Positions 36,074 to 44,160 of a stretch of DNA of 64,000 nucleotides are shown one piece after another; position 1 is the first letter of the stretch; each line of letters opens with the position of its first letter. The notes below the pieces were generated by a model. The model was not told where the DNA came from. It made no database searches and saw only the letters and a program-made list of their open reading frames with translations. Position numbers and translations under genes: made by a program. The DNA is from Planctomycetaceae bacterium. Lineage in GTDB: Bacteria > Planctomycetota > Planctomycetia > Planctomycetales > Planctomycetaceae. The DNA is taken from the NCBI GenBank assembly GCA_021732975.1, contig JAKFWC010000019.1:62001-126000 (forward strand), written 5' to 3'.

Positions 36074-36922
36074 ATGCAGTGGATGATCTTGTTCGTCTTG
36101 ATTCTGGTGACGACCACCAGTGCGTTCGCCGCCGATGTGTTTGATCGACACATCTCGAAGGATTTGAAGCGGGCACTCGAACAACCGCCGCTCAAAGAGT
36201 TGTCGCTCAACGATTCTGCCAAACTGAAACGACTGGCCTCGACACTCGGCAGCCCCTGCATAGTGGTAAAGACCGACGACGGCAACTACACGAAGGCTCT
36301 CATCGGCTGGGGGTTGCGGAAAGGTGCCGATAAACCTACGCCCGTGTTGTTGATCGAACGTTTCGTCACCTACCGTGGCGATCGGTCCGACTTGACGAGC
36401 GCGGCGGGCAAAGATGTGATGCTCTTCCCCGGCTTCGGGTTCAACTTCGACATCGGTCAGGTAGTCCCCGCTGGTCAGGGAGCGGACATCGAATTCACCC
36501 CGGAACAGGCCGTTAAATCCGTGGGTGACGCCGTCATGGTCGCACTCAACGGTTCTATACTTGCTCCCGCAGAGAAGACGGACAAGTATGACCCGGCGGC
36601 GAACGAAGCCGTCGTTGCGCAGGATTTTGCCGGATCCTGGAAAGTCGATGTCGATGGCCGCTGGAAAGGCGAATGGGAGCTCACCGTCGGCGACAACGGC
36701 CGCGTCACCGGTGTCTTTGTCTCCGATGAATTACAGAACCGTTACGACATCACGGGTCAGTTCGGTTCGTCGCCCAACAACCTGCGCGTGGAAGTCTTTC
36801 TTGCCAACGCTCAAATGCAGGTCGACGGCTATCTGTGGACGAAGGACAAATCGCAAATTGCCGGGACCGTCACCATGACCAACCGTAAGTTCGGTTTCCA
36901 CGCCGTGCGCGTGAAGGAATAG
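36074..36922 (+). CDS. Hypothetical secreted protein with C-terminal beta domain
   Basis: A 282-residue protein with a signal peptide (MQWMILFVLILVTTTSAFAA). A first part of about 150 residues ends near IEFTPEQAVKSVGDAVMVAL. The C-terminal 95 residues (DFAGSWKVDVDGRWKGEWEL...GRVTGVFVSDELQNRYDITG...QIAGTVTMTNRKFGFHAVRV) form a strand-rich, lipocalin- or beta-barrel-like domain. No family recognised. ATG 36074 follows an in-frame GTG; either start works. A long perfect palindrome follows the stop. Confidence 0.7.
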   Translation: MQWMILFVLILVTTTSAFAADVFDRHISKDLKRALEQPPLKELSLNDSAKLKRLASTLGSPCIVVKTDDGNYTKALIGWGLRKGADKPTPVLLIERFVTYRGDRSDLTSAAGKDVMLFPGFGFNFDIGQVVPAGQGADIEFTPEQAVKSVGDAVMVALNGSILAPAEKTDKYDPAANEAVVAQDFAGSWKVDVDGRWKGEWELTVGDNGRVTGVFVSDELQNRYDITGQFGSSPNNLRVEVFLANAQMQVDGYLWTKDKSQIAGTVTMTNRKFGFHAVRVKE

Positions 36923-36927
36923 CGCTG

Positions 36928-36998
36928 TTTAGCCGCGACGCGGTAGGAGAGCGCGGCGTGAACCACAAGACGCGCTCTCCTACCGCGTCGCGGCTAAA
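36928..36998. repeat. 28-bp perfect inverted repeat
   Basis: Arms at 36928-36955 (TTTAGCCGCGACGCGGTAGG...) and 36971-36998 are exact reverse complements, with a 15-base loop. It starts six bases after the stop of the preceding gene and could form a very stable hairpin in RNA. No similar copy elsewhere in the window. Confidence 0.85.
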
Positions 36999-37061
36999 CG
37001 TGGGAATCTGGTATGATACCTATGTTCGCCGTTCGTACCCTCAGCGAAGAATTCCCGCCCG

Positions 37062-37652
37062 ATGCAGCCTGCCGCGTTGATTTTTGATTGTGATGGCACC
37101 CTTGCCGATACCATGCCCGCCCACTACGAAGCCTGGGTAGCGACCCTCCAGCGTTACGACGTTGAGCTCGACGAAGACCTGTTCTATGCCATGGGTGGTT
37201 GGCCGACGTTGAAAGTCGCCACGCATCTGCTGGAACGGGCACGGGTGAACATCCCGCCGCAACGCATTGTCGACGAGAAAGAGGCCGTGTTTGAAAGTAT
37301 GCTCGGCTCGATTCAACCGATTACGCCGGTGATTGATATCGCGGCGAAACACCGCGGCGTCATTCCGATGGCGGTCGGTTCCGGCGGGTTGAAGCACCTG
37401 GTCGTGGAAACGCTCGAACATCTCGGCATTGCGGATTGGTTTCAGGCCATCGTCACCTGCGAAGATGTCGAACTCCACAAGCCGTTTCCGGACACCTACC
37501 TCGAAGCGGCGAAGCAATTGAATGTCGACCCGAAGGGTTGCACCGTCTATGAAGACACCGACCCCGGCATCGAAGCCGGCATGCGGGCCGGTATGCAGGT
37601 CGTCGACGTGCGGACGCTGTATACTCCGCGAAGAGTGACGCCAAAGAAGTAA
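37062..37652 (+). CDS. HAD-superfamily phosphatase, beta-phosphoglucomutase-like
   Basis: A 196-residue haloacid dehalogenase-type hydrolase. Motif I is FDCDGTLADT with the nucleophile and acid Asp residues; a helical cap follows (PAHYEAWVATLQRYDVELDED). Motif II is AVGSGG, motif III HKPFPDTYLEAAKQL, and motif IV VYEDTDPGIEAG. The subgroup includes beta-phosphoglucomutases and fructose-1-phosphatases (YqaB-like), but the substrate is not deducible. ATG 37062 fits the conserved start. Confidence 0.9.
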   Translation: MQPAALIFDCDGTLADTMPAHYEAWVATLQRYDVELDEDLFYAMGGWPTLKVATHLLERARVNIPPQRIVDEKEAVFESMLGSIQPITPVIDIAAKHRGVIPMAVGSGGLKHLVVETLEHLGIADWFQAIVTCEDVELHKPFPDTYLEAAKQLNVDPKGCTVYEDTDPGIEAGMRAGMQVVDVRTLYTPRRVTPKK

Positions 37653-37660
37653 CGTATTCC

Positions 37661-37729
37661 CCAGCCCGGAGCGCAAGCGACGGTGGGTCAGAATTCGATT
37701 TTCACACCGTCGCTCGCGCTCCGGACTGC
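37661..37729. repeat. Inverted pair of family B repeats
   Basis: CAGCCCGGAGCGCAAGCGAC at 37662-37681 faces CACCGTCGCTCGCGCTCCGG at 37705-37724, giving a stem of over 20 base pairs. It lies between the HAD gene and holA and produces a false N-terminal extension of holA. Confidence 0.75.
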
Positions 37730-37745
37730 GACGGAAAGAATCCCC

Positions 37746-38738
37746 ATGCATGCCGTTGATTTTCTGAAGAACGACTCACCCACAATTCCCCCCGTCGTTG
37801 TGTTGGCGGGCAATCAGGCCCACTTTCAGCATGCGGTGATTGTCCGGCTGCGCGAAAGCGTCATTGGTGACGATGACGCCGGGCAGACGCGGTTTGCGGG
37901 CAAAGAGATCGACTTCAAGACCGTGATCGACGAACTGCGGACGGTGTCGATGTGGGGCGATCGTCGGATGGTGATTGTCGATGACGCCGACGATTTCGTG
38001 TCCGATCACCGCAGCGCGTTGGAAAAGTATGTCGAAGCGCCGGCAAAGAAATCGGTCCTCGTGTTACAGGTGAAATCATGGCCGAAAACGACGCGGTTGG
38101 CGAAGCAACTCGCGCAATCGGGGCTGGACATCGAGTGCAGTGAACTCAAAGGGGCCGCGCTGTCGAAGTGGCTGGTCGATACGGCGAAGGAGGCCCATCA
38201 CGTCACGTTACAGCGCGATGCCGCGGCATTGTTGATTGAACTCATTGGCGAAGAACTGGGGATGCTCGCGCAGGAGTTGGACAAGCTCGCGACGTTCGTA
38301 GGCCCGAAACAAACCATCACAGCGGAAGCGGTGCGGGGGCTCGTTGGCGGTTGGCGGACCGAAACGACGTGGGCCATGACCGACGGCGTGCGCGACGGCC
38401 ATCTTGCCGAGGCCCTGCACGCGCTCGATCAATTGCTCGATGCCGGTGAAGCGCCGCTGAAACTCCTGGGCGGCATCGGTTTCGTCTTCCGCAAGCTGGC
38501 GTATGCGACAGAACTCTCCCGCAGTCAACCGCTGCCGCAGGCGCTGAAAGATGCGGGTGTTTTCCCGCGGGATGTCACCGCCGCGGAGCAATATCTGCGA
38601 CGTATGGGTCGGGCAAAAGCCGAGCGTTTGCTGCACATGCTGGTGTCCATCGACTCGGGCCTGAAAGGGTCCAACCCGCTGCCGGATCGCGTGCAGATGG
38701 AACATCTGCTGTTTCGATTGTCTGGCATGGCGAACTAA
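37746..38738 (+). CDS. holA: DNA polymerase III subunit delta
   Basis: A 330-residue clamp-loader subunit that opens the beta sliding clamp. Family features: VVVLAGNQAHFQHAVIVRLRE at the N-terminus, then FKTVIDELRTVSMWGDRRMVIVDDADDFV, ALEKYVEAPAKKSVLVL, LIELIGEELGMLAQELDKLATF and the C-terminal collar KLLGGIGFVFRKLAYATELS...GLKGSNPLPDRVQMEHLLFRL. Delta has no working P-loop, as here. ATG 37746 is preferred because the longer frame lies in repeat B. Only about 4 kb from the putative origin. Confidence 0.9.
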   Translation: MHAVDFLKNDSPTIPPVVVLAGNQAHFQHAVIVRLRESVIGDDDAGQTRFAGKEIDFKTVIDELRTVSMWGDRRMVIVDDADDFVSDHRSALEKYVEAPAKKSVLVLQVKSWPKTTRLAKQLAQSGLDIECSELKGAALSKWLVDTAKEAHHVTLQRDAAALLIELIGEELGMLAQELDKLATFVGPKQTITAEAVRGLVGGWRTETTWAMTDGVRDGHLAEALHALDQLLDAGEAPLKLLGGIGFVFRKLAYATELSRSQPLPQALKDAGVFPRDVTAAEQYLRRMGRAKAERLLHMLVSIDSGLKGSNPLPDRVQMEHLLFRLSGMAN

Positions 38739-38777
38739 AATCGTCCGGAATCGTTCGGCAATCCTTGAGGAAGCATC

Positions 38778-39614
38778 ATGGTGGCGATGACACGAACGGC
38801 GATTCTGGAACGGCTGCGGGCGAAAGTCGCGGCGGGGCAACCGATCATCGGCGGCGGCGCGGGGACCGGACTCTCGGCGAAACTCGAAGAAGCCGGTGGA
38901 ATCGATCTGATCGTGATCTACAATTCCGGCCGCTTTCGGATGGGGGGCCGCGGTTCCCTCGCCGGGATGATGCCCTACGGCGATGCCAACGCCATTGTGA
39001 TGGACATGGCTCGCGAAGTGTTACCTGTGGTGAAACACACGCCGGTGCTGGCCGGTGTTTGCGGGACCGATCCGTTCCGCTTGATGCCTGTCTTCCTGCG
39101 CGAAGTGCAAGCCGCCGGGTTTGCGGGGATTCAGAACTTTCCGACGGTCGGACTCATCGACGGCCGCTTCCGGCAGGGACTGGAAGAAACCGGGATGGGG
39201 TACGGGCTGGAAGTGGATCTCGTCCGCCTGGCCCGAGAAATGGATCTGCTAACAACCCCGTATTGTTTCAACGTCGACGAAGCGACCGCGATGGCAAAAG
39301 CCGGGGCGGATATTCTCATCCCGCACATGGGACTGACGACGAAAGGCATGATCGGAGCGCATTCGGCACTCACGCTGGAAGAATCGGCCCGGCAATGTCA
39401 GGCCATGCACGACGCCGCGAAACGGATCAATCCGGACATTCTCGTGCTTTGTCACGGTGGACCGATTGCGGATCCCGAGGACGCACAATACATCCTCGAT
39501 CACACGCAGGGCATCGTCGGTTTCTACGGTGCCAGTTCGATGGAACGCCTGCCTGTCGAACCCGCCATCACCGATCAAACCAAAGCCTTCACCCGCCTGC
39601 GTTTCCGGTCTTGA
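38778..39614 (+). CDS. Phosphoenolpyruvate hydrolase-like TIM-barrel protein
   Basis: A 278-residue protein of the PEP-hydrolase family (PF09370 type). Blocks: [51 protein letters not shown] (in parts), [27 protein letters not shown] and [17 protein letters not shown]. The fold is an (alpha/beta)8 barrel related to the isocitrate lyase/PEP mutase group. Members are often fused to or near regulators; the true reaction is uncertain. ATG 38778 has GAGGAAG eight bases upstream. A palindrome follows two bases after the stop. Confidence 0.88.
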   Translation: MVAMTRTAILERLRAKVAAGQPIIGGGAGTGLSAKLEEAGGIDLIVIYNSGRFRMGGRGSLAGMMPYGDANAIVMDMAREVLPVVKHTPVLAGVCGTDPFRLMPVFLREVQAAGFAGIQNFPTVGLIDGRFRQGLEETGMGYGLEVDLVRLAREMDLLTTPYCFNVDEATAMAKAGADILIPHMGLTTKGMIGAHSALTLEESARQCQAMHDAAKRINPDILVLCHGGPIADPEDAQYILDHTQGIVGFYGASSMERLPVEPAITDQTKAFTRLRFRS

Positions 39615-39615
39615 T

Positions 39616-39648
39616 GCTGTTGTGCGCGGGAGACCCGCGCACAACAGC
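39616..39648. terminator. Perfect 15-bp hairpin between convergent genes
   Basis: GCTGTTGTGCGCGGG-AGA-CCCGCGCACAACAGC: 15-bp arms with a three-base loop. It starts two bases after one stop and ends eight bases before the opposite stop (ispH). It is a minimal form of repeat family E. A bidirectional terminator or RNA 3' end protector is likely. Confidence 0.65.
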
Positions 39649-39656
39649 GGTCCACA

Positions 39657-40604
39657 TCAATTCACCACAGCCAGCTTCTGCATCTGCCGCAGTTCTTTCG
39701 GCAGCGGAAATGAAACGTGTTCCTCGCGCGTGGTGACTTCTTCCATCACGGCGGCGAACTCGGTCTGCAGAAAGCGAATTACATCCTGGACGACGACCTC
39801 CGGAGCACTCGCCCCCGCGGTGATCAGCACCGTTTGATCTTCGCGGAACCAGCCGTGTTGTAGTTCATGCATGCCATCAATCAGATACGACGGCTTCCCC
39901 AGCGATTGGCCGATTTCCATCAACCGGCGGCTGTTGGAACTATTCTGGCTGCCGAGAACCAGCAGCACATCCGACCGCGAGGCCAGCAGCGAGACCGCTT
40001 CCTGGCGATTCGTGGTGGCGTAGCAGATGTCTTCTTTGGGCGGGCTTTCGATCGCCGGGAAATGCTGTTTGAGCGCGCTAATCACCCGGCCGGCTTCATC
40101 GACGCTCAATGTAGTTTGTGTGAGATACGCAATCTTCGCTCCCACGGGAAACGCGAGTGCCGCGACTTCTTCCGGTGTCTCGACGAGCGTGATACTTTCC
40201 GGTGCTTCCCCCATAGTGCCGATAACTTCGTCGTGCCCCTCATGGCCAATCAGCACGATATGATAACCCGCCTCGGCATAACGGATCGCCTCGAGATGCA
40301 CCTTGGTAACGAGTGGGCACGTGGCATCGATGGTGCGCAAGTTTCGGTCGCGGGCCTGCTGACGGATTTCGGGGGACACGCCGTGGGCACTGTAGAGCAG
40401 AATCGCCCCTTGGGGGACTTCATCGATCGTGTTGACGAACATCACGCCTTGTTGGGTGAAGCGATCGACAACGTACTTATTGTGGACGATTTCGTGATAG
40501 ACGAAGACGTTGGGACCGCACATCCGAATGACTTCATCGAGGCATTCGATGGCCATGTTCACGCCCGCACAGAAGCCCCGCGGGTTCGCCAGAAGAATTT
40601 GCAT
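39657..40604 (-). CDS. ispH: 4-hydroxy-3-methylbut-2-enyl diphosphate reductase
   Basis: A 315-residue [4Fe-4S] enzyme of the last MEP pathway step (HMBPP to IPP and DMAPP). Cluster cysteines are C12 (PRGFCAGV), C96 (DATCPLV) and C194 (DICYATTNRQ). Conserved His and Glu residues lie in EIVHNKYVV, YSAHGVSPE and IGHEGHDEVIGT. LGSQNSSNSRRL is the substrate loop. The length is that of the short bacterial form. ATG 40604 is used; an in-frame TTG is six bases upstream. Confidence 0.97.
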   Translation of the reverse strand: MQILLANPRGFCAGVNMAIECLDEVIRMCGPNVFVYHEIVHNKYVVDRFTQQGVMFVNTIDEVPQGAILLYSAHGVSPEIRQQARDRNLRTIDATCPLVTKVHLEAIRYAEAGYHIVLIGHEGHDEVIGTMGEAPESITLVETPEEVAALAFPVGAKIAYLTQTTLSVDEAGRVISALKQHFPAIESPPKEDICYATTNRQEAVSLLASRSDVLLVLGSQNSSNSRRLMEIGQSLGKPSYLIDGMHELQHGWFREDQTVLITAGASAPEVVVQDVIRFLQTEFAAVMEEVTTREEHVSFPLPKELRQMQKLAVVN

Positions 40605-40670
40605 CGTCAATCCATTACGAGACCGGTGTCACTCCATTCTATTCTAGACACCTCGGCCCGACATTGCACC

Positions 40671-40775
40671 GGGCCGTCTTAGCCCCCGTCGGTGACGGGG
40701 GGAAGCCCGCGAGAATCCAATGATGTTGTTCCTGCGAGAACCGCAAACCCCCGGTCATTGACCGGGGGCTAAGAC
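40671..40775. repeat. Composite of two family C palindromes in inverted order
   Basis: A variant palindrome (CCCCCGTCGGTGACGGGGGG, 40683-40702) and a copy of the 30238 palindrome (40748-40768) are flanked by inverted CGTCTTAGCCCCC and GGGGGCTAAGACGACGG arms. The second palindrome overlaps the 3' end of the cytochrome c-WD40 gene and supplies its last codons and stop. Confidence 0.75.
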
Positions 40776-43532
40776 GACGGAGGTGTTGGCGCGGACATGC
40801 AGCGGGATCGCGGCGGAGGCCTGGTTGCCCTGCACTTGGGCGACGGCGTTGATCCATCGCGTGGTTTCTTTCACCCACGGCCGGGCGGTGAGGAAAATCT
40901 GGCGTTCGGTTTCATTCGCACGGACCAGCACGCCAGACAGGCCGATGTTGTCGACGATGATGCCGTGCGGCAGGTTGTCGACATCGAACTTCACATCGCC
41001 ATCGAAGCCGTTGCGTTCGACACGGATTTTCGCGGTGATCGTCGTGCCGGGGGCGATCACTAAACCGCCGTCGGTGGCCGTGGTCGCGAGATCGTCCGGC
41101 ACGAGAATGATGCGAATCGCTGGCGGTTTTTCGAGCGTGACCGTACCGAGATTTCCGAATGGCTTGCTCACCGTTTGGCCGCCAATCTCGGCGGTCCCCG
41201 TCACCACGACCTTGGCCCACGTTTCTTTGTCAACGGGCTGAGCATCTGCGGCGGCGGTGATCACGCTGAACGTGTTGAGATGGCTGGCGGCAATCACGGT
41301 GGGCTGTGCGACGTGATATCCCGCCGGGAGATTCGCCACGTCGATGCGCACCGGACCATCGAAGTTGTCGATTCGATCGACCTTGAATTTCAGGCGTTGT
41401 CCGCTGCCGGCGGGGAGTTTCACGTTCATCGTTTCCGTAGCGACGGTGAAATCGGGACGGGGCGGACGGATGGTGAGTTGATAGGTGTGTTTGTCGCTGA
41501 TTGCGCCGCGGGCATCGGTCACACGGACGAGGTACACACCGTCTTTCGGAGCGGTGAATGTCAGGCGGGAATCTGTCCCGAGTTCCCGTTCCGCGTCGTC
41601 ATCATTAATGAAATACAGCGGGAAGATCGGCAGGCCGTTTTCGACAATCGGCGCTCCGGGCGGGAAGGCTTCCACGATGTACGCCGGTTGTTCCTTGGCC
41701 TGGCCTGTCGAAGAGGTATCGAAATAGGTTCGCCGTTTGCCGGTGTTCTGATAGAGCTCATAACCGGAATCGGGACCGCGCGGTGCGCGATACAACTTGC
41801 AGACTTCCCCGTTCATGTAAAGCAGTTGGTCGAGATCCATCTCTTCCCAATATTCCAGCCGGACTTCGAGCTGAGAGGAATCGATCGGTCGGAAGTTGAT
41901 GTAGGAATCGCGCACGGCCTGCAGCAGTGCCCGCGGGACTGGTTGGCCCTGGGCATCGAGAATTTCGACTTTCGTATCGGCTTTCGATCCGCTGCGGGCC
42001 GCGTTGGTCTCGATCATCCACGTTTGCCCGGCCTTGGCCTCAAACCGATACAGATCGGGATCGCTACCGTTCGCCGAGAGAAACATGCCCTTCACCGCGG
42101 CGGGAACGGTGAGGGGTTGCGCCTGCGTGACGGCATCATTCGGTTCGGTCTCCACGACCTCGGCACTCATGGGGGTATCACTGGTGGACGTGATCGTTGG
42201 CGATTCCGGCAGCGCTTCGAGATCGTTGGTGCGATCGGCCCATGTGGGATCGATCGGATACGCAGCGAAATCGCCATTCATGCGGCCGACGAATAGCTGC
42301 TTAGAATCGTGCGCGAAGGTCACCGCCGAGGGCCAGTCCGCCTGGCGTTCGAGCATCGCGACCTGCGTGAAGGTGCGCGTTTCCCAGAGTTTGATCCGAC
42401 GGTCTTCCGATGCCGAGGCGAGCAGGCGACCATCCGGAGAAAACACGGTCCGCAGAATGGGGGCTTCGTGAGCGAACCGGGCATATTCGATGGGGCTGGT
42501 CCCTTCCTGCGCGGTCTCGGAAATCTGCCAGAGACGGACGCGCATATCGACTCCCCCCGCGACGAGTTGCTTGCCGTTCGGACGAAATTGAACGTGATAT
42601 TGTTCTTTGGAAGGCTGCGCGAACGTGTCGAGCCGTTGTCCCTGAGCCACATCCCACAACTTGATCGTGCGGTCGCCGCTCGCCGACGCGAGAATCTTTC
42701 CACTCGGATGAAAGGCGATGCTGTAGACGGCGTCATTGTGACCGGCGAGCGTCTTGAGCGCTGCCCCCGTTTTTGCATCCCAGGTGCGGATGTCGCGGTC
42801 ATAACTGGCGGTGGCAATGACGGTGCCATCGGGCCTGATCGCCGCGGCGTACAAGGTGTCGCGATGGCCGTTGATCACCAGACTGCGGGACCAGTCCGCG
42901 GTGTTCCACATGGTGGCTTCACCGCTCAGCCCGGTTTCCCCGGCAGCAACGACCAGGCGGTCACCGGTCTTTGAGAATTGCACATCCGCAATTGCTCCCG
43001 CATGACCGACGAGTTGCGTCACCGGCTTGCGATCCGTCGTCGTCACGATTTCGACCACGTTCGGCTTAGCGATCGCCAGGAACCGTCCCTGCGGATCAAC
43101 GGCGAGCGCCGTGATGGGCGAACGGGCTTTCGTTTTCATCGCGATCTTTGGGGTGACCAATCCTTGCGCGGCCAGTCCACCAACGGGTGGTTTCGCCCCG
43201 GCATCAATCCATGCCTTCACCAGCGCGAGCTCCGCCGGTTTCAGTCGCGGCTGATCCTTCGGCGGCATCATCGTGTCATCGGCGGCGTTGAGCCGTTTCC
43301 AGAGATCACTCTTCGCGTGCTCGCCGGGCACTATCGCCGGGCCCGATTCTCCCCCCTTCATCGCGCGGGCGAAGTCTTCGAGCACGAGCCCGCCTTCGGC
43401 TTCCTTCGCGTTGTGACACCCGTTGCAGTACGTGCGGAAGACCGGTTGCAACGCCGCAAAATCCGGCGCTTCCGCTGCGAAAATCCCGGTGCAAGACAAC
43501 GTCAACAACGAGAAGGAAAGCCAACGCAACAT
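40755..43532 (-). CDS. Cytochrome c (PSCyt1)-WD40 repeat protein
   Basis: A 925-residue exported protein. A signal peptide (MLRWLSFSLLTLSCTGIFAA) precedes a planctomycete cytochrome c domain with C36-N-G-C39-H40 and the block MMPPKDQPRLKPAELALVKAWIDAG. A WD40 propeller of about seven repeats follows (residues of about 125-430), with GH and WD-type blades such as GHRDTLYAAAIRPDGTVIATASYDRDIRTWDAKTG (in parts). The C-terminal half has beta-sandwich, pre-peptidase-like domains (PLTVPAAVKGMFLSANGSDPDLYRFEA; QTWMIETNA). It is the last gene of a minus-strand cluster with a DUF1549/1553 protein. The final residues VVLAPGQ are encoded by repeat C. Confidence 0.9.
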   Translation of the reverse strand: MLRWLSFSLLTLSCTGIFAAEAPDFAALQPVFRTYCNGCHNAKEAEGGLVLEDFARAMKGGESGPAIVPGEHAKSDLWKRLNAADDTMMPPKDQPRLKPAELALVKAWIDAGAKPPVGGLAAQGLVTPKIAMKTKARSPITALAVDPQGRFLAIAKPNVVEIVTTTDRKPVTQLVGHAGAIADVQFSKTGDRLVVAAGETGLSGEATMWNTADWSRSLVINGHRDTLYAAAIRPDGTVIATASYDRDIRTWDAKTGAALKTLAGHNDAVYSIAFHPSGKILASASGDRTIKLWDVAQGQRLDTFAQPSKEQYHVQFRPNGKQLVAGGVDMRVRLWQISETAQEGTSPIEYARFAHEAPILRTVFSPDGRLLASASEDRRIKLWETRTFTQVAMLERQADWPSAVTFAHDSKQLFVGRMNGDFAAYPIDPTWADRTNDLEALPESPTITSTSDTPMSAEVVETEPNDAVTQAQPLTVPAAVKGMFLSANGSDPDLYRFEAKAGQTWMIETNAARSGSKADTKVEILDAQGQPVPRALLQAVRDSYINFRPIDSSQLEVRLEYWEEMDLDQLLYMNGEVCKLYRAPRGPDSGYELYQNTGKRRTYFDTSSTGQAKEQPAYIVEAFPPGAPIVENGLPIFPLYFINDDDAERELGTDSRLTFTAPKDGVYLVRVTDARGAISDKHTYQLTIRPPRPDFTVATETMNVKLPAGSGQRLKFKVDRIDNFDGPVRIDVANLPAGYHVAQPTVIAASHLNTFSVITAAADAQPVDKETWAKVVVTGTAEIGGQTVSKPFGNLGTVTLEKPPAIRIILVPDDLATTATDGGLVIAPGTTITAKIRVERNGFDGDVKFDVDNLPHGIIVDNIGLSGVLVRANETERQIFLTARPWVKETTRWINAVAQVQGNQASAAIPLHVRANTSVVLAPGQ

Positions 43533-43575
43533 GGGATACATCCCGCAGGGCATGGAATTGTTCTACAAAAATCCA

Positions 43576-44121
43576 TCAACGGTCAGTCTTCGCACACCAA
43601 CTCAGCAACCAGAACATCCCCAGCGTGGTCATCAGGATCGCGCCGCTCATGAGTGCTGTTGCACCGAGCGGTGGACCTTCTGTCTGCAAGGTGCCCCAGC
43701 GCCACAGTTCTGGTTGCTCCAGTGCGAACCATCCCAGCAGCAGCAAGCCCACCACAAGCCCCGCCGCAGTCGACCACAGGCATCGCAGCACGGCCTGCCA
43801 AAGCCGCCACATCCCGTGCTTCGCCCGACCGGCAACGGTCCGACACACCGGCATCGCAGCGATCAGCGCGGCCTGGAGCCGAGAGGCCGTCAACTGATCG
43901 CCGGTGCCATGAGACGTGGTTGGCATCTGCGTAAACGGAATCAGAAGCAGTTGAACCGCACCGAGGAGAAAGAGCCAGAATTGGCCTGTTCCCATCGCCG
44001 CCAGCACGAGTATGGACCCGAATATCAGCGGCAAGAAAATTCCCACTGGAGGGAGTTGCGGCCACCGGACAGGAGACTTTGACAAGGAATCAAATTGCGA
44101 AAAAGACAGACGCCAATTCAT
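43576..44121 (-). CDS. Small multi-spanning membrane protein
   Basis: A 181-residue protein with about four hydrophobic helices (GIFLPLIFGSILVLAAMG, FWLFLLGAVQLLLIPF, STAAGLVVGLLLLGWFAL, GAILMTTLGMFWLLSWC). A polar loop lies between helices two and three. No family recognised. It lies 40 bases after the DUF1549/1553 gene and 44 bases before the cytochrome c-WD40 gene, so it could be part of that transcript. An overlapping Arg-rich frame on the same strand looks like a shadow. Confidence 0.6.
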   Translation of the reverse strand: MNWRLSFSQFDSLSKSPVRWPQLPPVGIFLPLIFGSILVLAAMGTGQFWLFLLGAVQLLLIPFTQMPTTSHGTGDQLTASRLQAALIAAMPVCRTVAGRAKHGMWRLWQAVLRCLWSTAAGLVVGLLLLGWFALEQPELWRWGTLQTEGPPLGATALMSGAILMTTLGMFWLLSWCAKTDR

Positions 44122-44160
44122 GATATCGGGCCCCTCATCAGTTGGATGAACGCGGGACGA

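Noticed and set aside
43583..44065. 160-aa minus-strand frame overlapping the small membrane protein
   Set aside because: Arg/Asp/Cys-rich composition of a shadow; the 181-aa frame has clean membrane helices.
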